DNA of 64,000 nucleotides, from contig CAWDMC010000013.1 of the NCBI GenBank assembly GCA_963803295.1, positions 340,098 to 404,097 of the forward strand, given 5' to 3'. Source of the stretch: CAWDMC01 sp963803295 (GTDB lineage Bacteria > Acidobacteriota > Terriglobia > UBA7540). The notes below the pieces were generated by a model. That model ran no database searches, was not told the origin of the DNA, and saw only the letters and a list, made by a program, of their open reading frames with translations. Positions within the stretch are counted from its first letter, which is position 1, and the number at the start of each line of letters is the position of its first letter. Shown piece after piece: positions 1 through 8,660 of the stretch. The translations under genes were made by a program, and so were the position numbers.

Positions 1-726
1 CGCAGCCCAGGCGCCGCTCGAGACGGGAAAGATAACCACGCCTTCGAGGCCAGTCTGAGCAAGAATTTCCTTCGCAAACTCAAACCAGGAACAGTAACCT
101 CGACCGGTGACGTGGTAGACCCCCGCGCTGGTCCGATCCACGATCTGTTCCAGTTTCTCAGCCAGATCCATGGTGTAGGTCGGCGCTCCTACTTGATCGT
201 CTACGACCTTAAGTGGTCCTCCACTGCGCGCTCGATCCAAAATGGCGCGGACAAAATTCTTCCCTAGTGGTCCGAACAACCAAGACACCCTGACGATCCA
301 GGAATCGGCAACGAGCTCGCCGACGTACTTCTCTCCCTGCAGCTTGCTCTTTCCGTATACGCTGAGCGGATTGGGAATGTCGCTTTCGATATAGGGCGAC
401 GCCTTCTCGCCGTCAAAGACGTAGTCGGTGCTGATATACAAAAGCGGAATATGGTCCTCTCGGCAGGCCAAGGCCACGTTGCGCGTCCCCTCCCCATTGA
501 CCGCAAAGGCAAGGTCTGGCTGCCTTTCACAATCATCAACGGCAGTGAAAGCTGCGCCGTGAACTACCAGATCCGGTCTGGCCTTGCTGATGACCTCGGC
601 GATGCAACCCGGATTGGTCACATCAGCCTCGGCGCGGTCAATAGCGATCAGGTTGTGGCGGGGCGCCAGATAGGATGCCAGGTCCTGACCCAGCATTCCC
701 CTCGCCCCTGTGATCAGAATTCTCAA
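1..726 (-). CDS. rfbD: dTDP-4-dehydrorhamnose reductase, C-terminus outside window
   Basis: Catalyses the last step of dTDP-L-rhamnose synthesis, the NADPH-dependent reduction of dTDP-4-dehydrorhamnose, in the cytoplasm. An open frame of 242 codons runs from a TTG at 724-726 off the left edge, so about 50 of the roughly 290 residues usual for the family are missing. Seen: Rossmann start ILITGARGMLGQDL, then HGAAFTAVDDCE, the block YISTDYVFDG and the catalytic YxxxK in YGKSKLQGE, followed by VSWLFGPLGKNFV. TTG is the chosen start because a TGA lies three codons upstream with no other start codon between, and GAGG sits 4 nt before it. Just upstream on the same strand is a decayed rfbB remnant, consistent with an rhamnose locus partly lost on this side. 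Confidence 0.93.
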   Translation of the reverse strand, partial: MRILITGARGMLGQDLASYLAPRHNLIAIDRAEADVTNPGCIAEVISKARPDLVVHGAAFTAVDDCERQPDLAFAVNGEGTRNVALACREDHIPLLYISTDYVFDGEKASPYIESDIPNPLSVYGKSKLQGEKYVGELVADSWIVRVSWLFGPLGKNFVRAILDRARSGGPLKVVDDQVGAPTYTMDLAEKLEQIVDRTSAGVYHVTGRGYCSWFEFAKEILAQTGLEGVVIFPVSSGAWAA

Positions 727-800
727 ATCGCCTCACGATTAAGCCAGAGGTTTGTTACGATTTCCGTGAAACTTCTCGTAATAGTCTTGGATTCGGCGCT

Positions 801-977
801 TTAGGTTCTTTGGACCCAGTCTGAATGGGTGCGGTATCAGTCGACGGTGCGCGCGAAACCTTCCTCCAGGGTTGCGGCGGGCTTCCAGGGAAGTTTCTTG
901 CCTTCAAGGGCGTTGGCAATCATCAGCGGGATGAGCTCGGGGCGGAGTGGGTGTAACTCAACGCTCGCAGCTTCAAG
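801..977 (-). pseudogene. rfbB: remnant of dTDP-glucose 4,6-dehydratase (rfbB)
   Basis: A short minus-strand frame reads LRPELIPLMIANALEGKKLP followed directly by WKPAATLEEGFARTVD and a TGA at 837-839. In RfbB the first block lies near residue 200 and the second at the extreme C-terminus, so about 100 residues appear deleted between them. Reading through the TGA gives YRTHSDWVQRT and a TAA at 801-803, a plausible original tail in which TVDWY has become TVD-stop-Y. A stop at 978-980 closes the frame upstream, so the N-terminal part is gone too. It precedes rfbD on the same strand as a real rfb operon would. Identification rests on remembered family sequence. Confidence 0.6.
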
Positions 978-1143
978 TTAAGATCATTCTAGCTAAGGGG
1001 ACAACTATGGCGGGGGCCGGAACATCGGCACTCACAATATCTGCAAGAATAGTCGACGCTCCGCGAAAACAGTGCGATGCGCACTGAAGCAGGGGCAGCC
1101 CTAAGCCAACCCAAAGGGGTCAGCTAACTAACCAAAACCCAAT

Positions 1144-1686
1144 CTATCGTGGCGCGGAACGCGGCCAACGCCTGCCCACGAGCAGGGCCACAAGCGCGAT
1201 GCCAATCAGCACTAACGCCGCTGGCTCGGGGACAGAGCCAGATAGAAGGGGGTCCGACTTGTACCTGTTCGATGTCCACAGATAGAGTGCGCTACCTGGA
1301 AGGCTCAAACTGCCAAACTGTACACTTGTAAGCAAAGATCCGCCAGTGTAGCCGGCAAACGGATTTTGGCTGGTCGGGTTCGATACTTGCAGCACTAACA
1401 CAAGCAAGTTTAGGCCTTTAGCCGAAACCCACCCGACCTCATTGCCATAGACAATCGGACTGGAAAATGAGGTGAACGTAATGCCATCAGCAATGATCGA
1501 TTCGGCCGCTAAAGCACCGTTAGTAATGGTAATCGTACCACTCAAGGTGCCTACCTTCAGGTTACCGTTAATGCCTATGGTATTTCCTTTGGACACGGAG
1601 GGCCACAAGCCAATCACCAGGAGCGCCAGAGCAGGCGCGACAGCCTTCCGAAGCGATGATCCCACCACTGAGCGTTGGCTACTCAT
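1144..1686 (-). CDS. PEP-CTERM sorting domain protein
   Basis: Secreted protein of 180 residues. It has an N-terminal signal segment (about residues 15-35, hydrophobic AVAPALALLVIGLW), a central low-complexity Ser/Thr/Gly-rich region of unknown function, and a C-terminal PEP-CTERM signal: VPEPAAL, a hydrophobic helix, then GRRWPR. Such signals are recognised by an exosortase in Gram-negative exopolysaccharide producers; no exosortase is visible here. The ATG at 1686 has GGAAGG a few bases upstream. A sigma70-like promoter lies at 1789-1817 on the same strand, predicting a leader of about 95 nt. The middle of the protein matches no family I recognise. Confidence 0.85.
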   Translation of the reverse strand: MSSQRSVVGSSLRKAVAPALALLVIGLWPSVSKGNTIGINGNLKVGTLSGTITITNGALAAESIIADGITFTSFSSPIVYGNEVGWVSAKGLNLLVLVLQVSNPTSQNPFAGYTGGSLLTSVQFGSLSLPGSALYLWTSNRYKSDPLLSGSVPEPAALVLIGIALVALLVGRRWPRSAPR

Positions 1687-1788
1687 AGCTACCTTCCCCC
1701 TCGATCAGAGAGCATGGCGCTTCCCAATCCCGCTCTCAGTCCCGTTCCGAGTACCATCCATTTCTTACTGGCGCGATAAACAGAGTGA

Positions 1789-1817
1789 TTAATACATGAG
1801 CATTGCCCCCTTGTCAA
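1789..1817 (-). promoter_or_regulatory. sigma70-like promoter of the PEP-CTERM gene
   Basis: On the minus strand TTGACA (1817-1812) is followed by exactly 17 bases and TATTAA (1794-1789), a near-consensus promoter pointing at the gene that starts at 1686. The rest of 1687-2069 contains no recognisable gene. Confidence 0.6.
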
Positions 1818-2069
1818 GGGAAAAATTCAGGGAAGAACTAATTGGATTGTCTGCCGGCGATTTCGGGCTCATGAACCCGAGGGGTACCGAGCGAGGCGCC
1901 TGCGGTGGAGAGGGAATTCGCCACGATGCCGACTGGTGCGAAAGAGGGCCAGGCATCCAGTCCTGCGGTGGGTTTAAAAGCGCATTAACACTGGAACACA
2001 ACCTGTCATTCGCCTGCATGGTCGCGGGCAAGTGAGATTAGACATGAGATGGTCGAAACTCCCTGCCGG

Positions 2070-2378
2070 CTACTGCGAGCGCATCCCCCATCTCAAGACA
2101 GATTGGCGTCTTCTGCCCGTCGACTTGCGAATCCTGTGCTCGGCGGCCGGCGGAGCTTTGGGCCACTCTCCTACTTTTAGCGAGGAGAGAAGTACGCTCG
2201 AGTCAGCAGACTCAATTTCGGCGTTTTGGCCTGAGATCGCTACCAGCGACTGAGGTTGGTCCAGTTCGTAGCTTTCCCGGGTACTGAGAAACCAAGCGAC
2301 GGCACCGTCTGCGTCCTCGGCCTGCACCTGAGCAAGTTTGCTCCCGGTTGAGAAGTCAAATATGATAAAGTTTTGCAT
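2070..2378 (-). CDS. hypothetical small protein
   Basis: 102 residues beginning MQNFIIFDFSTGSKLAQVQA. I do not recognise a family. The ATG at 2378 is preferred over a longer frame starting at 2459 because GGAAG stands 7 nt before it and the upstream extension looks non-coding. The N-terminal 50 residues have ordinary codon use and a mixed hydrophobic pattern (FIIFDF, AVAWFL). The C-terminus is Arg-rich and less convincing. No membrane segment or signal peptide. It stands alone between the PEP-CTERM gene and the accessory island. It could be a fragment of a longer gene. Confidence 0.4.
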   Translation of the reverse strand: MQNFIIFDFSTGSKLAQVQAEDADGAVAWFLSTRESYELDQPQSLVAISGQNAEIESADSSVLLSSLKVGEWPKAPPAAEHRIRKSTGRRRQSVLRWGMRSQ

Positions 2379-3186
2379 AGTGTTCTTCCGTCCTGCGAAC
2401 TCCCCAGACTGGCAAGACTCTCCGCGACCAGGGAGAGTACTCAAAGAGTATACACCCACTTCTCCAATGCATTCCAGTCACCACGATTCGGAAGGATCTT
2501 CTAAGCCTTTGAAATATCAGCTGACCTTGGCCCACATGAGCTTAACAAAAATGAGAAGAGGTTGTAAGAACTACATAATCCCATCCAAAAGTACCTCGTT
2601 TTCACAGTATTCAATATTAATTAATTATAATATGAGGTATCGCATTGTTAGATAGAAATCGCTTTGAGGACCCCTCCACGCCGACAAGAACATATCTGGA
2701 GCTGAAGCTCGCCCAGTGGCGGCACCTAAAGTTGGATGACTTGAATTGAAAACAGGGCATAGCTAACCCCAATAGCGGAGATGAAATTCGGGCCTTTGTT
2801 GGCTCTTCGTCAAGCCCATTGTCGCGCTTTTGCTTGTTGCGGCAGTGTTGCGGATTGTGCTGGACACCTCTGCGATTTGCCGAGCTAAGTTGTTGATTAT
2901 CTTTGGAAACAGCGGGCTGGATGGAACTCTGGATCTGCGTATCGGATTCGAATCCCTGCCTCCCAGCCACTCATAGATCTCAATATCGATCAGCAACCGC
3001 GCCTGTGTCGCTGGCAAGGGGAAGACCCGGGTGCCTCAATTCAAAAGCTGTTGCCGCCAATGCCGAAGAGGGGTCGAGCGCCTGAAGATGAGGCGAATAT
3101 CGTAGTTCACATCCTGAATCATGAATCGCGAACAGACGCAATCGTGACATTTCGGTTGGGTCAGACCGAGGCGTCAAATGTAAAAT
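2379..3186. other. intergenic region at island edge
   Basis: No gene recognised in about 800 bases. It holds an AT-rich patch at about 2570-2660, conspicuous against the GC-rich surroundings, with a short dyad ATATTA/TAATAT. It also holds a tRNA 3'-end-like fragment at 2945-2969. The open frames on either strand look like chance frames; one reads the tRNA-like stretch backwards as a WLGGRDSNP-type peptide, a familiar artefact of tRNA sequence. Confidence 0.6.
2945..2969 (+). repeat. tRNA 3'-end fragment, possible att site
   Basis: The 25 bases read as a T-loop (TTCGAAT), the 3' side of a T-stem, an acceptor 3' strand CCTCCCA, a discriminator G and an encoded CCA. The 5' half is missing: no matching acceptor strand TGGGAGG lies about 70 bases upstream, and the T-stem 5' strand pairs at only some positions. 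Integrases commonly leave such a tRNA 3' block as an attachment-site footprint. No integrase gene is visible, so the att reading is inference. Confidence 0.45.
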
Positions 3187-5677
3187 GTGGTCATGGACAC
3201 ACCCGATAGATTGTCCATCCTGCCGCAAGTTGGCGTGAATCGGCGTTCACCCGCCAACGTTAAAATCGCCCTCTTCCGTTCTCTGTTTCACGGACGGGAA
3301 GATGTCTATGCGCGCCGCTTCGAAAGCCGCAAGACAGGCAGGGCCGGCTATTCGCTGGCTTGTGGGAATGAGTGGGTCCAGGGAATCTGCGAAAAACCGA
3401 GAATCAAATGTTCCGAATGCCCCCACCAACGCCTTCTTCCCGTAACCGACGAGGTGATTCGCCGGCATCTCTGCGGCCAGGATGACAATGGCCGTGATTT
3501 TGTCATGGGCGTTTATCCGATGCTTTTAGATGAAACCTGTTTCTTCCTGGCCGTCGATTTTGACAAGGCAACGTGGCAGGACGACGCCGCCGCGTTTTCG
3601 GAAACATGCCGCCAAATGAACTTGCCGGCTGCACTGGAGCGATCTCGCTCGGGCAACGGTGGGCACATTTGGTTTTTCTTCAACGAAGCCGTGCCTGCTG
3701 CATTGGCGCGCAAGTTGGGGGCGCACATTCTGACGAAAACCATGGAACGCCGTCCGGACATCGGCCTGGATTCATATGACCGTTTCTTTCCTAACCAAGA
3801 CACTTTGCCGCAGGGCGGCTATGGCAACTTGATCGCCTTGCCTTTACAGAGACGGCCGCGGGAATCCGGCAACAGCGTTTTCCTGAATGAACGTTTTGCT
3901 CGGGTTCCCGACCAATGGGAGTTTCTGTCCGCGGTCCGCAAAATCGGTCGCTGTGAAGTTGAACAAATGGTCCCTTTCGCGGAGGCAAAGGGACAAGTTA
4001 TTGGCGTCCGTTTAGTGCCCGAGAGCGATGACGATGAAGCGGCGCCCTGGAAGACTCCACTATCGCGGCACCGGATAGACTCTTCGATCGGTGGTCCACT
4101 GCCCAAAGCCCTGGAACTCATCCTGGGCAATCAGGTATATATTTCTAAAGAAGCGTTGCCCCCCGCCCTCCGCAACCGATTGATCCGGTTGGCGGCGTTC
4201 CAAAATCCAGAGTTTTACAAAGCGCAGGCCATGCGGCTTCCGACATACGATAAGCCTCGAATTATTGCCTGCGCTGAGGATCACCTCAAGCACATTGGGC
4301 TGCCCCGCGGCTGCCTGGATGACCTGCTTCAAACCCTGGCGGATTTGAACATCAAGTCGGTACTCCAAGACCAGCGCAACACCGGCCAGCCGCTAAATGC
4401 GACTTTCCACGGTGAACTGCGCCCCGAGCAAGCCGTCGCCGCCCAGGCCATGCTTGCCCATGACACGGGGGTGCTGGCAGCAACCACCGCGTTCGGAAAG
4501 ACAGTGGTCGCCGCGTGGCTGATCGCGCAACGTCGGGTCAATACACTCGTGTTAGTGCATCGGCGGCAATTGCAGCAGCAATGGATCGAGCGACTTTCCA
4601 CCTTCCTCGGAGTGCCAGCACGCGCTATTGGACGCATCGGCGGTGGCCGTAAGAAGCCAACCGGGTTGCTGGACGTCGCGGTAATTCAAAGCATAGTCCG
4701 AAACGGCGTCGTCGACGATCTCGTGGGCAATTATGGGCACCTGATTGTCGATGAATGCCACCATATTTCTGCCCAAAGCTTTGAGCGGGCTGCGCGTCAG
4801 GCCAACGCGAAGTTCGTCACTGGTTTGTCTGCGACAGTCACCCGGAAGGATGGCCACCACCCGATCGTCTTTATGCAGTGCGGTCCCGTGCGCTATCGGG
4901 TCAATGCCAAGCAGCAGGCAGCGGCTCATCCCTTTGAGCATACGGTGATTGTTCGTCCGACCGGGTTTCGTCCGCTACGACCCGCCAATCCCGACGTGCG
5001 CCTACAATTCCACGAACTCTACGAGGAACTGGTTGCCGATGAAGAGCGTACTCGGCTCATCTGCGAGGAGGTGGTGGAAGCCCTTCGAAATGGACGTTCA
5101 CCGCTCGTGTTGACCGAACGGAATGAACATCTTGACTCTTTGGCCGAATCAACTGGCGCCCGAGGTGCGGCAACTCGTCGTGCTCCGAGGAGGGATGCGC
5201 AAAAAGGAGCTTGACGCGATCCAGGCTCGCTTGGCCGCCATTCCTGCTGGGGAGGCTCGCCTGCTTTTGGCAACCGGCCGTTATTTGGGCGAGGGTTTTG
5301 ATGACGCCCGGCTCGACACCTTATTCCTGACGCTGCCCGTCTCGTGGCATGGAACGATCGCGCAGTACGCCGGCAGGCTACACCGCCTGTATGACGGCAA
5401 GCGCGAAGTGCGCGTATACGACTACGCCGATCTCAACGTGCCGATGCTTGCGCGGATGTTCGATCGCCGCTGTCGCGGCTACGAGACTATTGGTTATACG
5501 ATTCAGCTTCCGGGCAGCGCCGTGCCAGGCTGGCCCGCGGATGTTCCACTTCCCGTCGATCCCGAGTGGAAAAGCCAATACGCCGCCAGCGTGCGCCGCT
5601 TGGTGCACGATGGCGTAGACTCTCCCCTGGCAAATCTATTCGTCCACGTTGCCGCTAATCCCAATGCCGAATGCTGA
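3187..5677 (+). CDS. TOTE-like archaeo-eukaryotic primase / superfamily 2 helicase (one-base frameshift)
   Basis: Large DNA primase-helicase of the kind found in TOTE conflict systems, thought to act in defence or element conflict. N-terminal primase part: Cys-rich module (CGNEW...C...KPRIKCSECP, about residues 60-85), acidic AVDFD (about 122), SRSGNGGHIWFFF (about 153), GNLIALPLQ. C-terminal helicase: Walker A-type TTAFGKTVVAA (about 435), DECHH (about 520), GLSATVTRKDG, and motif VI QYAGRLHR in the second frame. The frame changes at about 5151, where removing one A of the AA at 5151-5152 restores SLAESLAPEVR; the repaired protein is 829 residues. Start is GTG 3187 or ATG 3193, without a strong ribosome site. 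The nuclease gene overlaps its 3' end. It may be a sequencing error or a recently inactivated gene. Confidence 0.8.
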
Positions 5678-6032
5678 AGGGGCCGGCAGAGCGCGAAGCG
5701 CAACCGAAGCATTTCTATACCGCCGATTGGAAACACTGGACAAAGCCGCTGGAAAGTTTCGATTGAACGCGGAGTTGCCCATTCCGTTCGATGGCTGGGG
5801 CTGCATGGAAGTCGACCTGCTTTGCGCGCAGTCGAAAATCGCAATCGAATTGGACGGCGGCCAGCATCTTGGCAACACGGACGCATACCGGCGAGATCGT
5901 CGCAAGGATGCCTTACTTCAGGAGAACGGCTACCTCGTCCTGCGGTTCCTTGCCGAAGATGTTGGCAAATACCTCGATCAAGTCTTAGATGCTATCCTGC
6001 GGGCTTTATCACATCAAGACGCCAAGCAGTGA
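5664..6032 (+). CDS. Vsr/DUF559-like restriction-fold endonuclease
   Basis: 122-residue PD-(D/E)XK nuclease-fold protein. Seen: WGCMEVDLLCAQSKIAIELD, the signature of Vsr-like/DUF559 nucleases (acidic residue in EVDLL, then ELDGGQH), YRRDRRKDALLQENGYLVLRF, and a C-terminal helix with LDQVLDAILRAL. The ATG at 5664 overlaps the last codons of the primase-helicase (stop at 5675-5677), implying translational coupling; a TTG at 5649 is an alternative. Neither has a clear ribosome site. In TOTE-like loci a nuclease is often fused to or encoded beside the primase-helicase, so this is the probable effector; that role is inferred. Confidence 0.75.
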   Translation: MPNAEGAGRARSATEAFLYRRLETLDKAAGKFRLNAELPIPFDGWGCMEVDLLCAQSKIAIELDGGQHLGNTDAYRRDRRKDALLQENGYLVLRFLAEDVGKYLDQVLDAILRALSHQDAKQ

Positions 6033-6040
6033 GAGTGCCA

Positions 6041-6370
6041 ATGAATAGGGATAAACGGAACGTAGAGTGGGTGAAGGCGAAGAAGTTATGCCGGGTGTCG
6101 GATGAGGACCATCTCACACTACACAGGCAGGGTGATTCCGGCTTGCGGCGGAATATGCTGCCACTGCCTTCGCGCAGTTCGAGGCCGTCCAAAAGATCGT
6201 TCTCTTCGGGTCGGCCGCCTTGCCGCTCGAGAAGGAAATTCCCAGTTTCAGGAAGTTTCGGCACGGTGGCCAGCCGGTCTTTCACGAGTGCAAGGACGTG
6301 GATATCGCTGTGTGGCAGACCGATTTGACGATTCTGAAGTCGCTCCAGAGGGAATACCGTTCTGAGTTGG
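6041..6370 (+). pseudogene. remnants of a small conserved protein and a MNT-type nucleotidyltransferase
   Basis: Two broken pieces in tandem. From ATG 6041 a frame begins MNRDKRNVEWVKAKKLC and soon loses sense; this opening resembles a small conserved protein often seen beside nucleotidyltransferases. From about 6142 a second frame, lacking its own start, reads FEAVQKIVLFGSAA and then HECKDVDIAVWQTDL, the GS and DxD-type elements of a minimal nucleotidyltransferase. Dropping one T near 6144 would join it to the frame with GTG 6132. The reading stays sensible to about 6370 and then degenerates before the ABC ATPase. Family links are from memory. Confidence 0.5.
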
Positions 6371-6528
6371 TCCTACCCATCAAGTCGCCGTTTCCTGCCG
6401 GGTACAAAGACGCCGCGCTTCAATCGGGAAGCCAAGCCACGGCTGCCGCTTTAGATACCGGACGGCCGGCCAAATTGCGCGACCACGATCAGTCTCCACT
6501 TGGGGTCCCGTTCTGCTATCATGCGCGC

Positions 6529-7488
6529 ATGGACGTTGCGATTCGTTGTTGTGGGCTCCGTAAAACCTACGACGGAAAAGTCGAGGCGGTCTGCGGGCTC
6601 GATCTGGAAATTCTGGCAGGCGAGTGTTTCGGCCTGCTTGGACCGAACGGCGCGGGGAAGACGACCACCATAGAAATTCTCGAGGGACTGCTCGCGGCAA
6701 CGTCCGGTAAGGTCGAAATTCTGGGAAAAACCTGGGAAGCTCATACGCGAGAACTGCGAGAGGTTTTGGGCATCTCGTTACAGGAGACGCGCCTCTCCGA
6801 AAAGCTGACCGTCCGCGAAACCTTAGACCTCTTCGCCAGCTTTTATCGCCGGCCGCGCTCAGTCGCGGAGGTGATGGACGAAATGCAACTCAGGGAAAAG
6901 GCCAACGCCTGGGTGGGGAAACTTTCGGGCGGACAAAAACAGCGGCTGGCCGTGGCCACGGCGCTGGTGGCCAATCCCAAGATCCTTTTCCTCGACGAGC
7001 CCACCACGGGCCTTGACCCGCAGAGCCGCCGGCAAGTTTGGGAGATCACTCGCGGGTTCCAGCGCCGCGGAGGAACCGTCCTGCTGACCACGCACTATAT
7101 GGACGAAGCCGAACGCGTGTGTGATCGCATTGCGATAATCGACCACGGGCGCCTAATTGCCTCCGGCACACCGTCGGAACTGATCGAGCGATTGGGCGGC
7201 CACCACATGGTGGAGTTCGACGCGACTGGCAACTCGGCGGCACCGGGAGATGGTAAGGGAGACGGTACGGGCGCGAACGAAACCTGGAAACATCTGCCCG
7301 GCGTCGAGGACGTACATGAAGAGGATGGCCGTGTTGTGCTGAGTGTGCGCGAGCCGCACGAAACCATCCCTGCCCTGCTCGCGGCGTTGCAGAAGCGCGG
7401 CTCGCAATTGCGACACCTCACCACACGCCAAGCCAGCCTGGAGGACGTCTTCGTTCACCTCACCGGGCGCCATCTGCGCGAAGAGTGA
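6529..7488 (+). CDS. ABC-2 type exporter ATP-binding protein
   Basis: 319-residue nucleotide-binding subunit of a CcmA/DrrA-type ABC exporter. Seen: Walker A GPNGAGKTTT (about residue 40), Q-loop in LQETRLSEKLTVRE, signature LSGGQKQR, Walker B ILFLDEPTTGLDP, H-loop LLTTHYMDEAERVCDRIAI. A C-terminal accessory domain ends SLEDVFVHLTGRHLREE, typical of drug or glycolipid exporters. The frame is open further upstream, but ATG 6529 (MDVAIRCCGLRKTYDG) is where family similarity starts and the upstream part belongs to the nucleotidyltransferase remnant. The stop overlaps a GTGA, and the permease gene follows 20 bases later, so the two form an operon. Substrate cannot be told from sequence. Confidence 0.93.
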   Translation: MDVAIRCCGLRKTYDGKVEAVCGLDLEILAGECFGLLGPNGAGKTTTIEILEGLLAATSGKVEILGKTWEAHTRELREVLGISLQETRLSEKLTVRETLDLFASFYRRPRSVAEVMDEMQLREKANAWVGKLSGGQKQRLAVATALVANPKILFLDEPTTGLDPQSRRQVWEITRGFQRRGGTVLLTTHYMDEAERVCDRIAIIDHGRLIASGTPSELIERLGGHHMVEFDATGNSAAPGDGKGDGTGANETWKHLPGVEDVHEEDGRVVLSVREPHETIPALLAALQKRGSQLRHLTTRQASLEDVFVHLTGRHLREE

Positions 7489-7508
7489 AAACGTGCGAGG
7501 AGGGAACG

Positions 7509-8660
7509 GTGGCCGATCTGATCAACCGAGAGATCGCAGCACAACCCGTGAAGACTTCAGGGTCAGTACCACCCCGCGGAGAAGGTGAGTTGCCGACCTC
7601 CGCACCGGAAAACGGCAGATGGAAGGGCTACTCGCAACTCCTTCTGGTGCGCATGAAGGAATTGTGGCGGGAGCCTGAAGTGATCTTCTGGGTGTTTGCA
7701 TTTCCGTTGATCCTGGCGGCTGGACTGGGAATCGCCTTCCGCAATAAACCGGCGGATGTCAGCCGTGTGGTCGTCGTGGAGGCGCCGGGGGCGGCGCACG
7801 CCCTGGAGCTCCTTAAAATCTCACCCAATGCCAACTCCATTCATGCTCAGGCAATGCCGGTGGCGGACGCTTTCAATCAATTTCGTCTTGGCAAATACGA
7901 TTTGGTGGTGACGCCGCAGCCGGGCGGCGGTTTCGAATTCCGCTACGATCCGGCCCGGCCCGAGAGCGCGATGGCCCGTACCGTAGTGGATGACGCCCTA
8001 CAGACCGCGGCGGGAAGAAAAAACATCCTGCCTACCTCCGCCCAGGCGTCGAGCGAGCCCGGCGCTCGATACGTCGATTTTCTGATTCCAGGGCTGCTGG
8101 GCATGAACCTGATGAACTCGGGTTTGTGGGGCATCGGGTTTGGCCTGGTGGATTTGCGCCAGCGAAAATTGCTGAAGCGATTTGTGGCCAGCCCCATGCG
8201 GCGCAGAGATTTTCTTCTGGCTTTGGCCAGCAGCCGGCTGATCCTGACCATGATTGATCTGGCGCTGCTACTGGGCTTCGGCATGCTGGCGTTTCACATG
8301 CGCGTGCTGGGGTCGTGGCTATCGATCGTTCTGGTGTGCGTTGTCGGCGCGCTTTGCTTCGGAGGAGTAGGCCTGCTCACGGCCAGCCGCGCGCAGAAGA
8401 TCGAGTCGGTAAGCGGCCTGATTAACGTGGTGATGATGCCGATGTGGATCTTTTCCGGCGTGTTCTTTTCCTACGAGCGCTTTCCCGCTGTCGTCCAGCC
8501 ACTGATCAAGGCGCTGCCGCTTACCGCGCTCATTGACGCTCTTCGCTCCACGGTGCTCGAAGGCGCCCCGCTCACCGCCCAAGGTACACGCCTGCTCGTC
8601 ATGGGTCTCTGGGGCGGCGTTTGCTACCTGCTGGCACAACGGTGGTTTCGCTGGACCTAA
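7509..8660 (+). CDS. ABC-2 type exporter permease
   Basis: 383-residue membrane partner of the preceding ATPase. A GTG at 7509 is chosen over the frame's first GTG at 7485 because GAGGAGGGA lies just upstream. About 35 polar residues precede the first membrane segment (FWVFAFPLILAAGLGIAF). A large extracytoplasmic loop follows, then five more segments from LIPGLLGMNLMNSGLWGIGFGL to the C-terminus, the usual ABC2_membrane layout with six spans. RKLLKRFVASPMRRRDFLLALASSRLI is the conserved coupling region. Its last 62 bases overlap the convergent sugar-kinase gene on the other strand. Confidence 0.9.
   Translation: MADLINREIAAQPVKTSGSVPPRGEGELPTSAPENGRWKGYSQLLLVRMKELWREPEVIFWVFAFPLILAAGLGIAFRNKPADVSRVVVVEAPGAAHALELLKISPNANSIHAQAMPVADAFNQFRLGKYDLVVTPQPGGGFEFRYDPARPESAMARTVVDDALQTAAGRKNILPTSAQASSEPGARYVDFLIPGLLGMNLMNSGLWGIGFGLVDLRQRKLLKRFVASPMRRRDFLLALASSRLILTMIDLALLLGFGMLAFHMRVLGSWLSIVLVCVVGALCFGGVGLLTASRAQKIESVSGLINVVMMPMWIFSGVFFSYERFPAVVQPLIKALPLTALIDALRSTVLEGAPLTAQGTRLLVMGLWGGVCYLLAQRWFRWT

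Noticed and set aside
2895..2970. A complete tRNA gene
   Set aside because: Only the 3' T-loop/acceptor/CCA part is present; no matching 5' acceptor, D or anticodon arms can be folded upstream.
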